Below are positions 43,145 to 51,715 of a stretch of 64,000 nucleotides of DNA, piece by piece (the stretch's first letter is position 1; the number at the start of each line of letters is the position of its first letter). The stretch is from Terrilactibacillus tamarindi (lineage in GTDB: Bacteria > Bacillota > Bacilli > Bacillales > Sporolactobacillaceae), in NCBI RefSeq assembly GCF_009718825.1, contig NZ_WNHB01000010.1:48417-112416 (forward strand), given 5' to 3'. The position numbers and the translations under genes were made by a program. The notes beneath the pieces were generated by a model, which saw only the letters and a list, made by a program, of their open reading frames with translations, did no database searches and had not been told where the DNA came from.

Positions 43145-44068
43145 ATGAATATTGTTGTATTGGGTGCTGGGGCCATAGGAGGTTTTTATGGTGCAGTACT
43201 TACAAGACAAGGTGAAAATGTCACTTTTATAGCAAGAGGAAAGAACCTCGAACACTTACAAAAACACGATTTACATATCGAAAGCATTTGGGGAGACTTC
43301 TCTGTTCCCGTAAAAGCTGTTCCAGCTGATGATATTCCAAGTTTAGACCCTTGTGATGTTGTTATACTTGCCGTTAAATCGACCGCACTTATGAATGTTA
43401 TGCCTCAATTAAAAGAACTTCTCGCAGAAAATACGAAGATTTTATGTTTGCTAAACGGTATTGGTAATGAAGAAGTCTTAGCTGAAGAGTTTGGGGCTGA
43501 ACGAGTGATCGGGGGGTCTGCCTTTGTATCTACCATTTTTGAAAAACCGGGCCTTATTCAACATGTCGCAGAAGGTAAAATTGTCATGGGTGATTGGACG
43601 AAGGAAAGATCAAAATTGGTTGATCAACTTGCGGAAGTCTTGACAAAAGCAGGCGTTGAGATCGAAGTCTCTGACAACATCCGACAAGCAAAATGGGAAA
43701 AATTACTGTGGAACATTTGTTTTAATCCAATTACAGCTTTAACTCAAACTAAAGTAGGGGTTGCGTTAAAAAATCAGGATATTTATCCTATTATGAAACG
43801 GATTCAGTCTGAATACTTGGCCGTCGCTAAAGCTTATAATATTCATTTTGATCCTGAAAAAGCGGACTGGATCTTTGAAGAAAATGAAGATGCTGGAAAT
43901 CACAAAACGTCGATGTTACAAGATTTTGAATCTGGAAAGAAAATGGAATTAGACGCTATCATGGGTTATGTTATAAAACTTGCACATGAGAAAGATATAC
44001 CGGTTGCGACAATCGAAACCATCTATCATCTATTAAGGTTTGCCGAAAATGAGGCGAATAAGAACTAA
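43145..44068 (+). CDS. panE: 2-dehydropantoate 2-reductase
   Basis: A 307-residue ketopantoate reductase (ApbA/PanE). NIVVLGAGAIGGFYGAVL binds NADPH, LAVKSTALMNVM and LLNGIGNEEVLAEEFG follow, and the catalytic Lys is in WEKLLWNICFNPITALT. It reduces ketopantoate to pantoate for coenzyme A. Paralogues are common in Bacilli (PanE, YkpB), so this could be either. Confidence 0.85.
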   Translation: MNIVVLGAGAIGGFYGAVLTRQGENVTFIARGKNLEHLQKHDLHIESIWGDFSVPVKAVPADDIPSLDPCDVVILAVKSTALMNVMPQLKELLAENTKILCLLNGIGNEEVLAEEFGAERVIGGSAFVSTIFEKPGLIQHVAEGKIVMGDWTKERSKLVDQLAEVLTKAGVEIEVSDNIRQAKWEKLLWNICFNPITALTQTKVGVALKNQDIYPIMKRIQSEYLAVAKAYNIHFDPEKADWIFEENEDAGNHKTSMLQDFESGKKMELDAIMGYVIKLAHEKDIPVATIETIYHLLRFAENEANKN

Positions 44069-44167
44069 TATAATATGTAACATACCATTGCATCGTTTCC
44101 GATTTGAATCATACCCGCGTGTGCCTAACATTAATTGCCATTAAAAGCGGGGACGTTCAAGAAGTGA

Positions 44168-44320
44168 CCAGGTTCCAATCTGATAAAAGATATTGAAGCG
44201 GATAGTGTGCCTGATCCAAGGACTGGTGCACCACTATATATTCCGAACGAACCAAGCGGCAATCTTGTTAATTTAAAAATGCGGTATCAAGTTAAATTTG
44301 AATGGACATCTATCTCATGA
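44168..44320 (+). pseudogene. 51-codon remnant of an unknown gene
   Basis: From after a TGA (44165-44167) a clean frame reads PGSNLIKDIEADSVPDPRTG, continues through PLYIPNEPSGNLVNLKM and ends FEWTSIS, TGA 44318. It has no start codon or ribosome site, yet the composition is protein-like and a terminator follows at once (44304-44335). Likely the surviving 3' end of a deleted gene of unknown identity. Confidence 0.4.
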
Positions 44321-44335
44321 GAGGATGTCCTTTTT
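44304..44335 (+). terminator. terminator after the remnant ORF
   Basis: GGACATCT pairs with AGGATGTCC (one bulge), then TTTTTATTTG; it overlaps the stop of the 51-codon remnant. Confidence 0.75.
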
Positions 44336-44522
44336 ATTTGGTCATTATTTAATAAACTATGGTGTACTGAGCACTAAACGATAACTTGAGTTAGAATTTA
44401 AGGTGTTACTAAGTCTTTCGTTTACCATAAACCTGCTGAATTATTGGAGAATCAATCGTTTTTCAGCTATATTAAAATGTGTAGAGTCTAAATGTTATAC
44501 ATAGAGGATGGGGAATGAAAGG

Positions 44523-45410
44523 ATGTTTAAAATAAAATACACGCTTTCTACCATCATCATTGCCTTAATACTCGTAATTATGACTGCATTGTATATTGAT
44601 AAGAAAACCACGGATACGAATACAGTAACACCCCAAAAGAATGCGGCAATTGATGAAAAGAAGCAATCTAAAACGTCAGCTAAGCCAGAAACGTCATCAA
44701 CCCAAATAGAAACTAAGGCAAACCATTCACAAGTAAAGTCTGAAGAAGAGGAAACGAAAAATGAAGCGAGGATTGATGCTCCTCTCATCCGTCAATTACC
44801 TGAACTCCCCAATGGGTGCGAAGTAACAAGTTTGACGATGCTCTTAAACCAAGCTGGATTAAAGGTTAATAAAATGACACTAGCCAGCCAAATAAAAAAA
44901 GTTCCGTTCAAAGAAGGCAACTATAATGGAAATCCAAATGAAGGGTTTGTTGGGAATTTATATCATGGAGGGCCGGGATATGCTGCTTATCATGGGCCTG
45001 TTTTTCAATTAGCTGAGCGTTATCTAGGAGATCGTGCTGTCGATCTAACCGGCAAGGAGTGGAGGCAAATAGAGGAGCAACTTGCAAGCGGCTCTTCAAT
45101 TTGGGTTATTAACAATGTAAACTTTAATGAGCTTCCTGAAAGTCAATTTATCACATGGCATACCAAGCAAGGCAATATAAAGATTACATATAAAGAGCAC
45201 TCTGTGTTGGTAACCGGGTATGATCAAGATTATGTTTATTTCAATGATCCACTTACAAATACAAAAAATAAAAAAGTAAGGAAATCAGCTTTTATACAAG
45301 GGTGGAAACAAATGGGGAGTCAAGCGATATCCTTTAATTCTAGACAGAAACTTGATGAAAACGAGATGAACAGATACCAGTCTAAGATGGACAACTTAAT
45401 CAAAAAATAG
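44523..45410 (+). CDS. membrane-anchored C39-like peptidase (YvpB-type)
   Basis: About 295 residues with an N-terminal anchor (IIIALILVIMTALYI) and a low-complexity Thr/Lys/Ser linker to ~80. The domain has the catalytic Cys in LPNGCEVTSLTMLLN, then GFVGNLYHGGPGYAAYHGPVF, the His in YKEHSVLVTGYD and Asn/Asp in VYFNDPLTN. It lies outside the membrane. C39-like proteins of the YvpB group cleave cell-surface peptides or proteins; targets are unknown. ATG 44523 is preferred over ATG 44508 because GGGG lies 9 bases before it. Confidence 0.78.
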   Translation: MFKIKYTLSTIIIALILVIMTALYIDKKTTDTNTVTPQKNAAIDEKKQSKTSAKPETSSTQIETKANHSQVKSEEEETKNEARIDAPLIRQLPELPNGCEVTSLTMLLNQAGLKVNKMTLASQIKKVPFKEGNYNGNPNEGFVGNLYHGGPGYAAYHGPVFQLAERYLGDRAVDLTGKEWRQIEEQLASGSSIWVINNVNFNELPESQFITWHTKQGNIKITYKEHSVLVTGYDQDYVYFNDPLTNTKNKKVRKSAFIQGWKQMGSQAISFNSRQKLDENEMNRYQSKMDNLIKK

Positions 45411-45526
45411 TTCAATCAGTTATCTACCTAAACTTTTTTCAAATCTTTTAATAGGAACGTCATATATGATATTTTCGTCTTTTGAGTGTATAATTATTCA
45501 GAAAATAGAGGGGTGAAGAAAAGTTG

Positions 45527-46318
45527 ATGATTCAAGCAGAAAATGTATCCTATAAGCGTGTAAATAAGGACGTCTTAAAAAATATTTCATGGCAAGTCAA
45601 AGAAGGAGAGCATTGGTGCCTTGTCGGTTTGAATGGAGCGGGGAAATCAACTTTATTAAATATGGTGAATGGTTATATTTGGCCAACTGAAGGTTCTATG
45701 ACTGTACTTAACCAAACATTTGGACAAGTTGATTTACGAAATTTACGACAATCAATTGGATGGGTGAGCTCTTCCTTGCAGCAGCAACTTCATGATAATG
45801 AAATTGTAGAAAATATCGTTTTAAGTGGTAAGTTTGCCACGATCGGATTATATGACGATATTGAAGATAGAGATAGGGAAAAAGCTTATGAATTGATGGA
45901 CGAACTTCATTGTCACCACTTGGCTAAACGAAGCTACGATACCCTTTCACAGGGGGAGAAACAAAGGGTTATTATTGCACGGGCGCTCATGGCAAATCCG
46001 AAACTGCTCATCCTAGACGAACCGTGTACAGGACTTGATATTTTAGCAAGAGAAACCTTGCTTTCTATCATTGAAGAGCTGGCAGAGAAACAAGACGCTC
46101 CAACTTTAATCTACGTTACACACCATGTAGAAGAAATATTGCCTTGTTTTACCCACACCCTATTATTAAAGAATGGCACAGTTTTTGATTCTGGGAGAAC
46201 AGAAGAATTAATGAACGCTGAATCGTTATCTGCTTTCTATGAGAGACCTGTGCATTTAGATAAACAAGATGAACGGTTGTATCTAAGATTAGCCCAATCC
46301 ACAAAAAACAGCCTATAA
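45527..46318 (+). CDS. ylmA: ABC transporter ATPase without a permease (YlmA-like)
   Basis: 263 residues: Walker A VGLNGAGKSTLL, signature LSQGEKQRVIIARALM, Walker B LLILDEPCTGLD, H-loop YVTHHVEE. It matches B. subtilis YlmA in size and in being encoded alone, without a membrane subunit. ATG 45527 follows AGGGGTG by about 11 bases; TTG 45524 is possible. Role unknown. Confidence 0.75.
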   Translation: MIQAENVSYKRVNKDVLKNISWQVKEGEHWCLVGLNGAGKSTLLNMVNGYIWPTEGSMTVLNQTFGQVDLRNLRQSIGWVSSSLQQQLHDNEIVENIVLSGKFATIGLYDDIEDRDREKAYELMDELHCHHLAKRSYDTLSQGEKQRVIIARALMANPKLLILDEPCTGLDILARETLLSIIEELAEKQDAPTLIYVTHHVEEILPCFTHTLLLKNGTVFDSGRTEELMNAESLSAFYERPVHLDKQDERLYLRLAQSTKNSL

Positions 46319-46321
46319 CCT

Positions 46322-46359
46322 AAGAAACTCCTCTGGAAGTTTAACAGAGGAGTTTCTTA
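46322..46359. terminator. bidirectional terminator between ylmA and uppP
   Basis: AAGAAACTCCTCTG pairs with CAGAGGAGTTTCTT, flanked by A/T-rich arms. Confidence 0.85.
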
Positions 46360-46362
46360 TGA

Positions 46363-47178
46363 TTAGAATAAAAGATAGATAGCAAAGACGGCTGCCAAAA
46401 TAAAACGATAGATAGCAAAAGGAATTAACTTCACACGTTGCAATAGTTTTAAGAAGAAAACAATCGCTAATAGAGCAACGATAAAGGCCGTCACAAATCC
46501 AACAACAAAAAGAGGTAAGTCGGACATCGATAACAAGTCGAGACTTTTATAAAGATCGAGTCCACTTGCGGCGATCATCATAGGTACCGCAACAAGAAAT
46601 GAAAATTCGGCTGCTGTTTTGTGGTTAAGTCCAGAGATAATACCACCAGAAATTGTGGATCCTGAACGTGAGAAACCAGACCATAAGGATAGACATTGGA
46701 AAAGCCCCACAACAAAAGCTTGACGATAGGTCATTTGGTCTAATGTTGTGCTTTCGACGTGTTTTGATTTTTTCTCAGCATAAATCATTAAAATACCACC
46801 AGCAACTAAGGCAATAACAACTGTTATTGGTGAAAATAAATGACTTTTGATGAAATCGTGAAGGAGCAATCCGAGGATTACTGCTGGTATCATTGCCACA
46901 ATAATATGTATTAAGTTCAAATTACTTGTGTATTTTTCACGATGGTCACGATAGAGACCAAATAAACTCCACAGACGTTTCCAATAGATAACGACGACGG
47001 CTAGTATGGAGCCGAGTTGAATCACAATTTCAAATGTCTTGGCTTTATCACCAGTAAAATGAAGCAGGCTTCCTACTAAAATGAGGTGTCCAGTAGAGGA
47101 CACGGGTGCGAATTCTGTTAAACCTTCAACAGCACCAAGAATAATAGCAATCAGGATGTCGTGCAAATTATTCACCAA
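46363..47178 (-). CDS. uppP: undecaprenyl-diphosphatase
   Basis: A 271-residue BacA/UppP family protein with about eight helices. [20 protein letters not shown] carries the Glu-rich active region, and [14 protein letters not shown] the catalytic Ser/Arg motif. It recycles undecaprenyl-PP to the carrier lipid for wall synthesis and gives bacitracin tolerance. Two tandem copies of a structured repeat lie upstream of its start. Confidence 0.95.
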   Translation of the reverse strand: MVNNLHDILIAIILGAVEGLTEFAPVSSTGHLILVGSLLHFTGDKAKTFEIVIQLGSILAVVVIYWKRLWSLFGLYRDHREKYTSNLNLIHIIVAMIPAVILGLLLHDFIKSHLFSPITVVIALVAGGILMIYAEKKSKHVESTTLDQMTYRQAFVVGLFQCLSLWSGFSRSGSTISGGIISGLNHKTAAEFSFLVAVPMMIAASGLDLYKSLDLLSMSDLPLFVVGFVTAFIVALLAIVFFLKLLQRVKLIPFAIYRFILAAVFAIYLLF

Positions 47179-47216
47179 CCTTTTCTATAAATGTAACCAT
47201 GACCTTATATAAGTAC

Positions 47217-47429
47217 GTGTTCAAAAAGGTGACAAATCAGAAGCAAGAAGATAAGAGCGAGCAGTTCCTGAGGACCGGAATGTAGGTTTTTACTACATGA
47301 GGACCGGCCTTCCACAGGATGTGGTGGCTTCAACATTGCTCACAGGACGTGAGCGATTTTAGTTGAAGATCCTCTTGGATAGCGCCGAGATTCGTAGCTT
47401 ATCATTTGGTGACTTTTTGAACAACCTAT
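47217..47429. repeat. structured GTTCAAAAA/GGTGAC repeat, full copy 1
   Basis: 213 bp with left end GTTCAAAAAGGTGAC (47219-47233) and right end GGTGACTTTTTGAAC (47408-47422). Inside lie an ATGTAG/CTACAT hairpin flanked by GAGGACCGG direct repeats (47280-47298), CCACA-GGA-TGTGG (47312-47324) and GCTCAC-AGGAC-GTGAGC (47338-47354). All three features place GGA in a loop or unpaired position. No ORF. Confidence 0.85.
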
Positions 47430-47437
47430 TATAATAC

Positions 47438-47651
47438 GTGTTCAAAAAGGTGACAAATCAGAAGCAAGAAGATCAAGGCGGCGCCGTTTTGAGGACCGGA
47501 ATGTAGGTTTTTACTACATGAGGACCGGCCTTCCACAGGATGTGGTGGCTTCAACATTGCTCACAGGACGTGAGCGATTTTAGATGAAGATCCTCTTGGA
47601 TAGCGTCGGAGATTCGTAGCTTATCGTTTGGTGACTTTTTGAACAACCTCT
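47438..47651. repeat. structured GTTCAAAAA/GGTGAC repeat, full copy 2
   Basis: A second copy, same orientation, begins eight bases after copy 1. It is nearly identical except at the segment after the left end (GATCAAGGCGGCGCCG here, ATAAGAGCGAGCAG in copy 1), where it instead matches the copy at 13747. Copy 1 and this one thus differ by a swapped block. The stretch 47652-47873 that follows is AT-rich without features. Confidence 0.85.
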
Positions 47652-47873
47652 ATAAGTCATGACTATGACTAAATGACTTACAATATCCTAATTAATTATA
47701 CTATTTATCATCAGAATCATGTTTTCTATAATAGTGAAAACTTTCTTCCAAAAAAACACCTTCATTATATCATATTGCTTGACTAATAGTTATACGTTAA
47801 TCAATACTTAATATTTTGAAAAGACGAAATGTTATGGATATAATTAAATAGTAAAAAAATTTAATGAAAGCTG

Positions 47874-47901
47874 TTGACTTAACTATAATATTCTGTATAA
47901 T
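47874..47901 (+). promoter_or_regulatory. promoter of the arg leader
   Basis: TTGACT (47874-47879) and TATAAT (47896-47901) with 16-base spacing lie just upstream of the first T-box. Confidence 0.7.
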
Positions 47902-47947
47902 TAGCTACACAAAGCAGTATTAACAACACATATAAGAGTATAAAATC

Positions 47948-48196
47948 AATGATAAAGAGAGTAATTACACTCGTTTGTGATTAGCGAGCCGGGATGGTGA
48001 GAGCCGGTACAAAGATGGTAATGAACCGCACTTTGGAGATGTTATCCTAAAGAAAACCATGTTTTTATAGGGATAATCGGGTCGCACCCGTTAATAGCTT
48101 AAAGTTGATCTCATATATTTGGGATAATTAGAGTGGTACCGCGGGTTATGTCAATAACGCTCGTCTCTGTTTTATATAGAGACGGGCGTTTTTTAA
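47948..48196 (+). promoter_or_regulatory. T-box leader 1, specifier CGC (Arg)
   Basis: Stem I is closed by GATAA/TTATC. The distal AGCGAGCCGGGATGGTG region is present, and the specifier strand reads ACCGCACTTTGGAG with CGC at 48027-48029. The T-box AGAGTGGTACCGCGGGT is at 48130-48146 and its terminator (ACGCTCGTCTCT/AGAGACGGGCGT plus T run) at 48157-48194. Uncharged tRNA-Arg would favour read-through into the arg operon. Confidence 0.92.
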
Positions 48197-48249
48197 TTCT
48201 ATAGGGATTGAATATTCAAATAAACAAAACAATACAATAGATTGATTAA

Positions 48250-48487
48250 AATCGACGACAAAGAGAGTAATCGCAATATTTCGTTTTCAGCGAGCTGGGT
48301 CGGTGTAAGCCAGTACGTGTATTGCGGTGAAACGCACTTTGGAGATGCTAACTTGAAAGAACATATTCAAGTAGAGTTTAGCCGGGTTGCTCCCGTTATA
48401 GCTTGTAAGTTGGTTCCGATTTGGAACAACAAGAGTGGTACCGCGGGTGAATACTCGTCTCTTTAGAGGGACGGGTATTTTTTTACC
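48250..48487 (+). promoter_or_regulatory. T-box leader 2, specifier CGC (Arg)
   Basis: A second complete T-box follows the first terminator by about 55 bases. AGCGAGCTGGGTCGGTG replaces the distal region, and the specifier strand reads AACGCACTTTGGAG with CGC at 48333-48335. The T-box AGAGTGGTACCGCGGGT is at 48432-48448 and its terminator at 48450-48486. Transcription must pass both terminators to reach argC. Confidence 0.92.
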
Positions 48488-48552
48488 CGTTAAAAGAGAA
48501 AAAAGAAGATTTTAGAGACAATGGACGTACAGAAAGAGTGGAGGAATAAAAC

Positions 48553-49590
48553 GTGAAAGTAGGAATTGTAGGGGCTAATGGTTACAGCGGATTGGAACTT
48601 ATTCGGTTACTGACAAACCATCCAGTTGCTGAAATTGAGATGCTAATCTCTCATTCAACAAGTGGCCAATCTATTAAAACAATTTATCCTCATTTAAAGG
48701 ACATTTGTGAGATGGATTTAGAAGATCTTACGATAGATGAGGTAGCAGGGCGCGTTGAACTTTTATTTTTCGCAACGCCTTCTGGTGTAAGTTCACATTA
48801 TATTGCATCACTTATTGATAAAGGAATACCTTGTATTGACTTATCAGGGGATCATCGATTATTAGACCCTGCAACCTACCAAGCGTGGTATCACAAGGAA
48901 CCAGCACCAATAAAAGCTCTTAATCAAGCTGTCTATGGATTGTCAGAATTTTTCCAAACAGAAATAAAAGATGCTCAATTGATTGCGAATCCAGGGTGTT
49001 ACCCAACTGCAACCTTACTTGGTATCTTGCCAGCATTAAAAAAAGGATTCATAAACAAAGATTCAATTATTATTGATGCAAAATCCGGTTTATCAGGAGC
49101 TGGAAGAGGGACTTCTTTGATGACCCATTTCGCAGAAACTAATGACAACCTAAAAGCATATAATTTGGGTAGCCATCAACATATACCCGAAATAGAGCAA
49201 ACACTTAAAAAGGTAACACAATTGGAAACTAGGGTGACCTTTTCAACACATCTTGTTCCGATGACCCGAGGAATTATGTGTACGATTTATGCAAAAGTGA
49301 TGGGTAGCCAAACAACTGAAGACTTCATTAAAGAATATAAAACCTTTTATAAAAATTCACCCTTCGTTCGCATTCGAGAGGCGGGTCAATGGCCAACAAC
49401 AAAAGATGTATCTGGTTCAAACTATTGTGACATTGGTTTTAATGTGGATGAACGAACGGGCCAAGTTACCATTGTATCGGTTATTGACAATTTGGTTAAA
49501 GGCGCAGCTGGTCAAGCGATTCAAAACTTCAATTTGATGAATGGTTTAGATCAGCAGATGGGTCTTAAACAAGTTCCTATGTATCCATAA
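48553..49590 (+). CDS. argC: N-acetyl-gamma-glutamyl-phosphate reductase
   Basis: 345 residues; third step of arginine synthesis, NADPH-dependent. VGIVGANGYSGLELIRLL binds the cofactor, ANPGCYPTAT holds the catalytic Cys and SGLSGAGRG follows. GTG 48553 has GGAGGA 7 bases upstream. First gene of argC-J-B-D-carA-carB-argF, the same order as B. subtilis, but led by two T-boxes. Confidence 0.97.
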   Translation: MKVGIVGANGYSGLELIRLLTNHPVAEIEMLISHSTSGQSIKTIYPHLKDICEMDLEDLTIDEVAGRVELLFFATPSGVSSHYIASLIDKGIPCIDLSGDHRLLDPATYQAWYHKEPAPIKALNQAVYGLSEFFQTEIKDAQLIANPGCYPTATLLGILPALKKGFINKDSIIIDAKSGLSGAGRGTSLMTHFAETNDNLKAYNLGSHQHIPEIEQTLKKVTQLETRVTFSTHLVPMTRGIMCTIYAKVMGSQTTEDFIKEYKTFYKNSPFVRIREAGQWPTTKDVSGSNYCDIGFNVDERTGQVTIVSVIDNLVKGAAGQAIQNFNLMNGLDQQMGLKQVPMYP

Positions 49591-49673
49591 AATAAGAGGT
49601 TGTACTAAAGGTTTAATAACGTGTTAGATTTGCTTGGTGATACTAAAAAGATAAGAGATTAGGAGGATTGAAC

Positions 49674-50897
49674 ATGATTCCAGAAAAAACAGAAGCCCTT
49701 AAGTATGTAAATGAGGGAAGTGTCGGCACGCCAAAAGGTTTTCAATCAGGAGGTTTACACTGCGGATTAAAATATAAAAATCTAGATCTAGGTTGGATCT
49801 ACTCTGAATATCCAGCAGTTGCTACAGCTGTTTTTACAACGAATGCATTCCAAGCAGCACCTCTTGTGGTAACAAAAGATAGTATACAAAATGGCCACTT
49901 GTTACAGGGGGTTATTGTCAATTCAGGAAATGCCAATGCATGTACTGGTGAAAAAGGCCTGTCAGACGCTTATGCGATGCGTAAACTTTTTGCAGATCAT
50001 GTTCATCTTTCTGAAAATCACGTCGGTGTATTATCTACTGGTGTCATCGGTGTTCAGCTTCCAATGGATAAAATTGAGCAAGGCATTGAATCGATTAAAC
50101 TTGAAGATAGTGACGCAGGCTCTTTCGAAAAAGCCATTATAACGACTGATACAATGACAAAGCATTTAGCAGTTCAAATGGAGATTGACGGCAAGACCGT
50201 CACCATTGGTGGTGCTGCAAAAGGATCAGGGATGATTCATCCAAACATGGCAACCATGCTTGGTTTTATAACAACTGATGCAAATATTGACGCTGCTTCA
50301 TTAGATTTCGCATTAAAAGAAATCACCAATCAAACATTTAATATGATTACCGTAGATGGTGATACAAGCACAAATGATACGGTTGTTCTTATGGCTAATG
50401 GCGCAGCTCAAAATAAAGTGTTATCAAAAGAACATCCTGAATGGCCTACTTTTATCAAGGGATTAACTTATGTGTCTGAACAATTAGCAAAAAAGATCGC
50501 ACGTGACGGTGAAGGAGCAACAAAGTTAGTCGAAGTTCAAGTTACAGGTGCAAAAGATGATACTTCTGCGAAAGCGATTAGTAAAACAATCGTTGGTTCT
50601 AGTTTAGTGAAAACAGCCATTTACGGAACTGATCCAAACTGGGGACGGATCGTCTGTGCGATTGGATATAGCGGGGAACCACTAGATCCGAGTAAAGTGA
50701 GTGTTGCCCTTGGTGACATCTCCATTTTCGAGAAAGGGACTCCAACTTCTTATAGTGACGCTGAAGCCAAAACTTACTTAGAGCAAGAAAATGTGGTCAT
50801 CAAAGTCGATCTCGCTGACGGAACAGGAAAAGCGACTGCATGGGGCTGTGATTTAACCTATGACTATGTCAAAATCAATGCCTCATATCGTACATGA
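49674..50897 (+). CDS. argJ: bifunctional ornithine acetyltransferase / N-acetylglutamate synthase
   Basis: About 407 residues from ATG 49674 (AGGAGG 7 bases upstream). ArgJ self-cleaves at the Thr in HPNMATMLGFITTD, the new nucleophile; AKGSGMIHPN precedes it. It recycles acetyl groups from N-acetylornithine to glutamate, so no separate argA or argE is needed. In-frame TTG 49668 overlaps the ribosome site. Confidence 0.97.
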   Translation: MIPEKTEALKYVNEGSVGTPKGFQSGGLHCGLKYKNLDLGWIYSEYPAVATAVFTTNAFQAAPLVVTKDSIQNGHLLQGVIVNSGNANACTGEKGLSDAYAMRKLFADHVHLSENHVGVLSTGVIGVQLPMDKIEQGIESIKLEDSDAGSFEKAIITTDTMTKHLAVQMEIDGKTVTIGGAAKGSGMIHPNMATMLGFITTDANIDAASLDFALKEITNQTFNMITVDGDTSTNDTVVLMANGAAQNKVLSKEHPEWPTFIKGLTYVSEQLAKKIARDGEGATKLVEVQVTGAKDDTSAKAISKTIVGSSLVKTAIYGTDPNWGRIVCAIGYSGEPLDPSKVSVALGDISIFEKGTPTSYSDAEAKTYLEQENVVIKVDLADGTGKATAWGCDLTYDYVKINASYRT

Positions 50898-50911
50898 GAG
50901 GGGAAAGAAAC

Positions 50912-51715
50912 ATGAAATATTTGGTCATCAAATGCGGTGGAAGCGTGTTTGAAAAATTACCAGCATCTTTTTATAAAAGCATTATACAAGTAGCCAAAGA
51001 TAGTGAATGGACCCCAATCATCGTACATGGAGGCGGACCTAAAATATCAAAGCTATGTGAACAATTAAATATAGAGTCAACTTTTTATAATGGACTACGT
51101 GTGACATCACAAGAAGTTCTAGAAGTAGCAGAAATGGTTCTAAATGGATCGATTAATAAAGAAATTGTGACAAAAATCCACAATGAAGGTGGTAAAGCTA
51201 TTGGCCTTAGTGGTTTGGATGGTCATCTCTTAATGGCAGAACCGCTTAAAGACGGAAATCTCGGCTTTGTTGGTGAAGTGAAGGAAGTTCATGCTTCAAT
51301 CATCGCTCAGGTTGCGGAACAAGGATTCATCCCCGTTATCTCACCGATTGCAAGTGACAATGACGGTCAGCATTACAACATCAATGGTGATATGGCTGCT
51401 GCAGCCATTGCTGGAGCCTTAGGTGCAAAACTTTGCTTTGTCAGTAACGTTCCTGGCATTTGGATTGACAAAGACGGTGAACGTACGATCCTTTCAGAGG
51501 TATCGGATCTTGAGATAAAAGAGCTTATAAAGAAGAAGATCATTAGTGGCGGCATGGTCCCGAAGGTCATTTCTGCTATTGAGAGTTTACAAAATGATGT
51601 GAAAGAAGTTTCTATTATTAGTGGTCATGAGGAAGAAAGCATTAAAGCCTTAACCAGCGGTGAAAATGTTGGAACAAAAATTTTCCTTGAGGAGGGAGTA
51701 ACATATGTTGGATAG
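50912..51715 (+). CDS. argB: acetylglutamate kinase
   Basis: About 267 residues from ATG 50912 (GAGGGG upstream); an ATG at 50894 overlaps the argJ stop (ATGA) but lacks its own site. YLVIKCGGSVFEKLP and IVHGGGPKISKLCEQL are the substrate loops, and INGDMAAAAIAGALGA the ATP part. The short N-terminus lacks the arginine-sensing helix of the hexameric, feedback-inhibited class, so inhibition by arginine may be weak. Second step of the pathway; its last 11 bases overlap argD. Confidence 0.95.
   Translation: MKYLVIKCGGSVFEKLPASFYKSIIQVAKDSEWTPIIVHGGGPKISKLCEQLNIESTFYNGLRVTSQEVLEVAEMVLNGSINKEIVTKIHNEGGKAIGLSGLDGHLLMAEPLKDGNLGFVGEVKEVHASIIAQVAEQGFIPVISPIASDNDGQHYNINGDMAAAAIAGALGAKLCFVSNVPGIWIDKDGERTILSEVSDLEIKELIKKKIISGGMVPKVISAIESLQNDVKEVSIISGHEEESIKALTSGENVGTKIFLEEGVTYVG

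Noticed and set aside
48209..48218. ARG box for AhrC between the two T-boxes
   Set aside because: TGAATATTCA lacks the central four bases of the usual box and stands alone, so chance is likely in AT-rich DNA.
48242..48466. 74-codon plus-strand ORF upstream of argC
   Set aside because: It lies wholly within the second T-box leader and has no ribosome site; the RNA structure explains the sequence.
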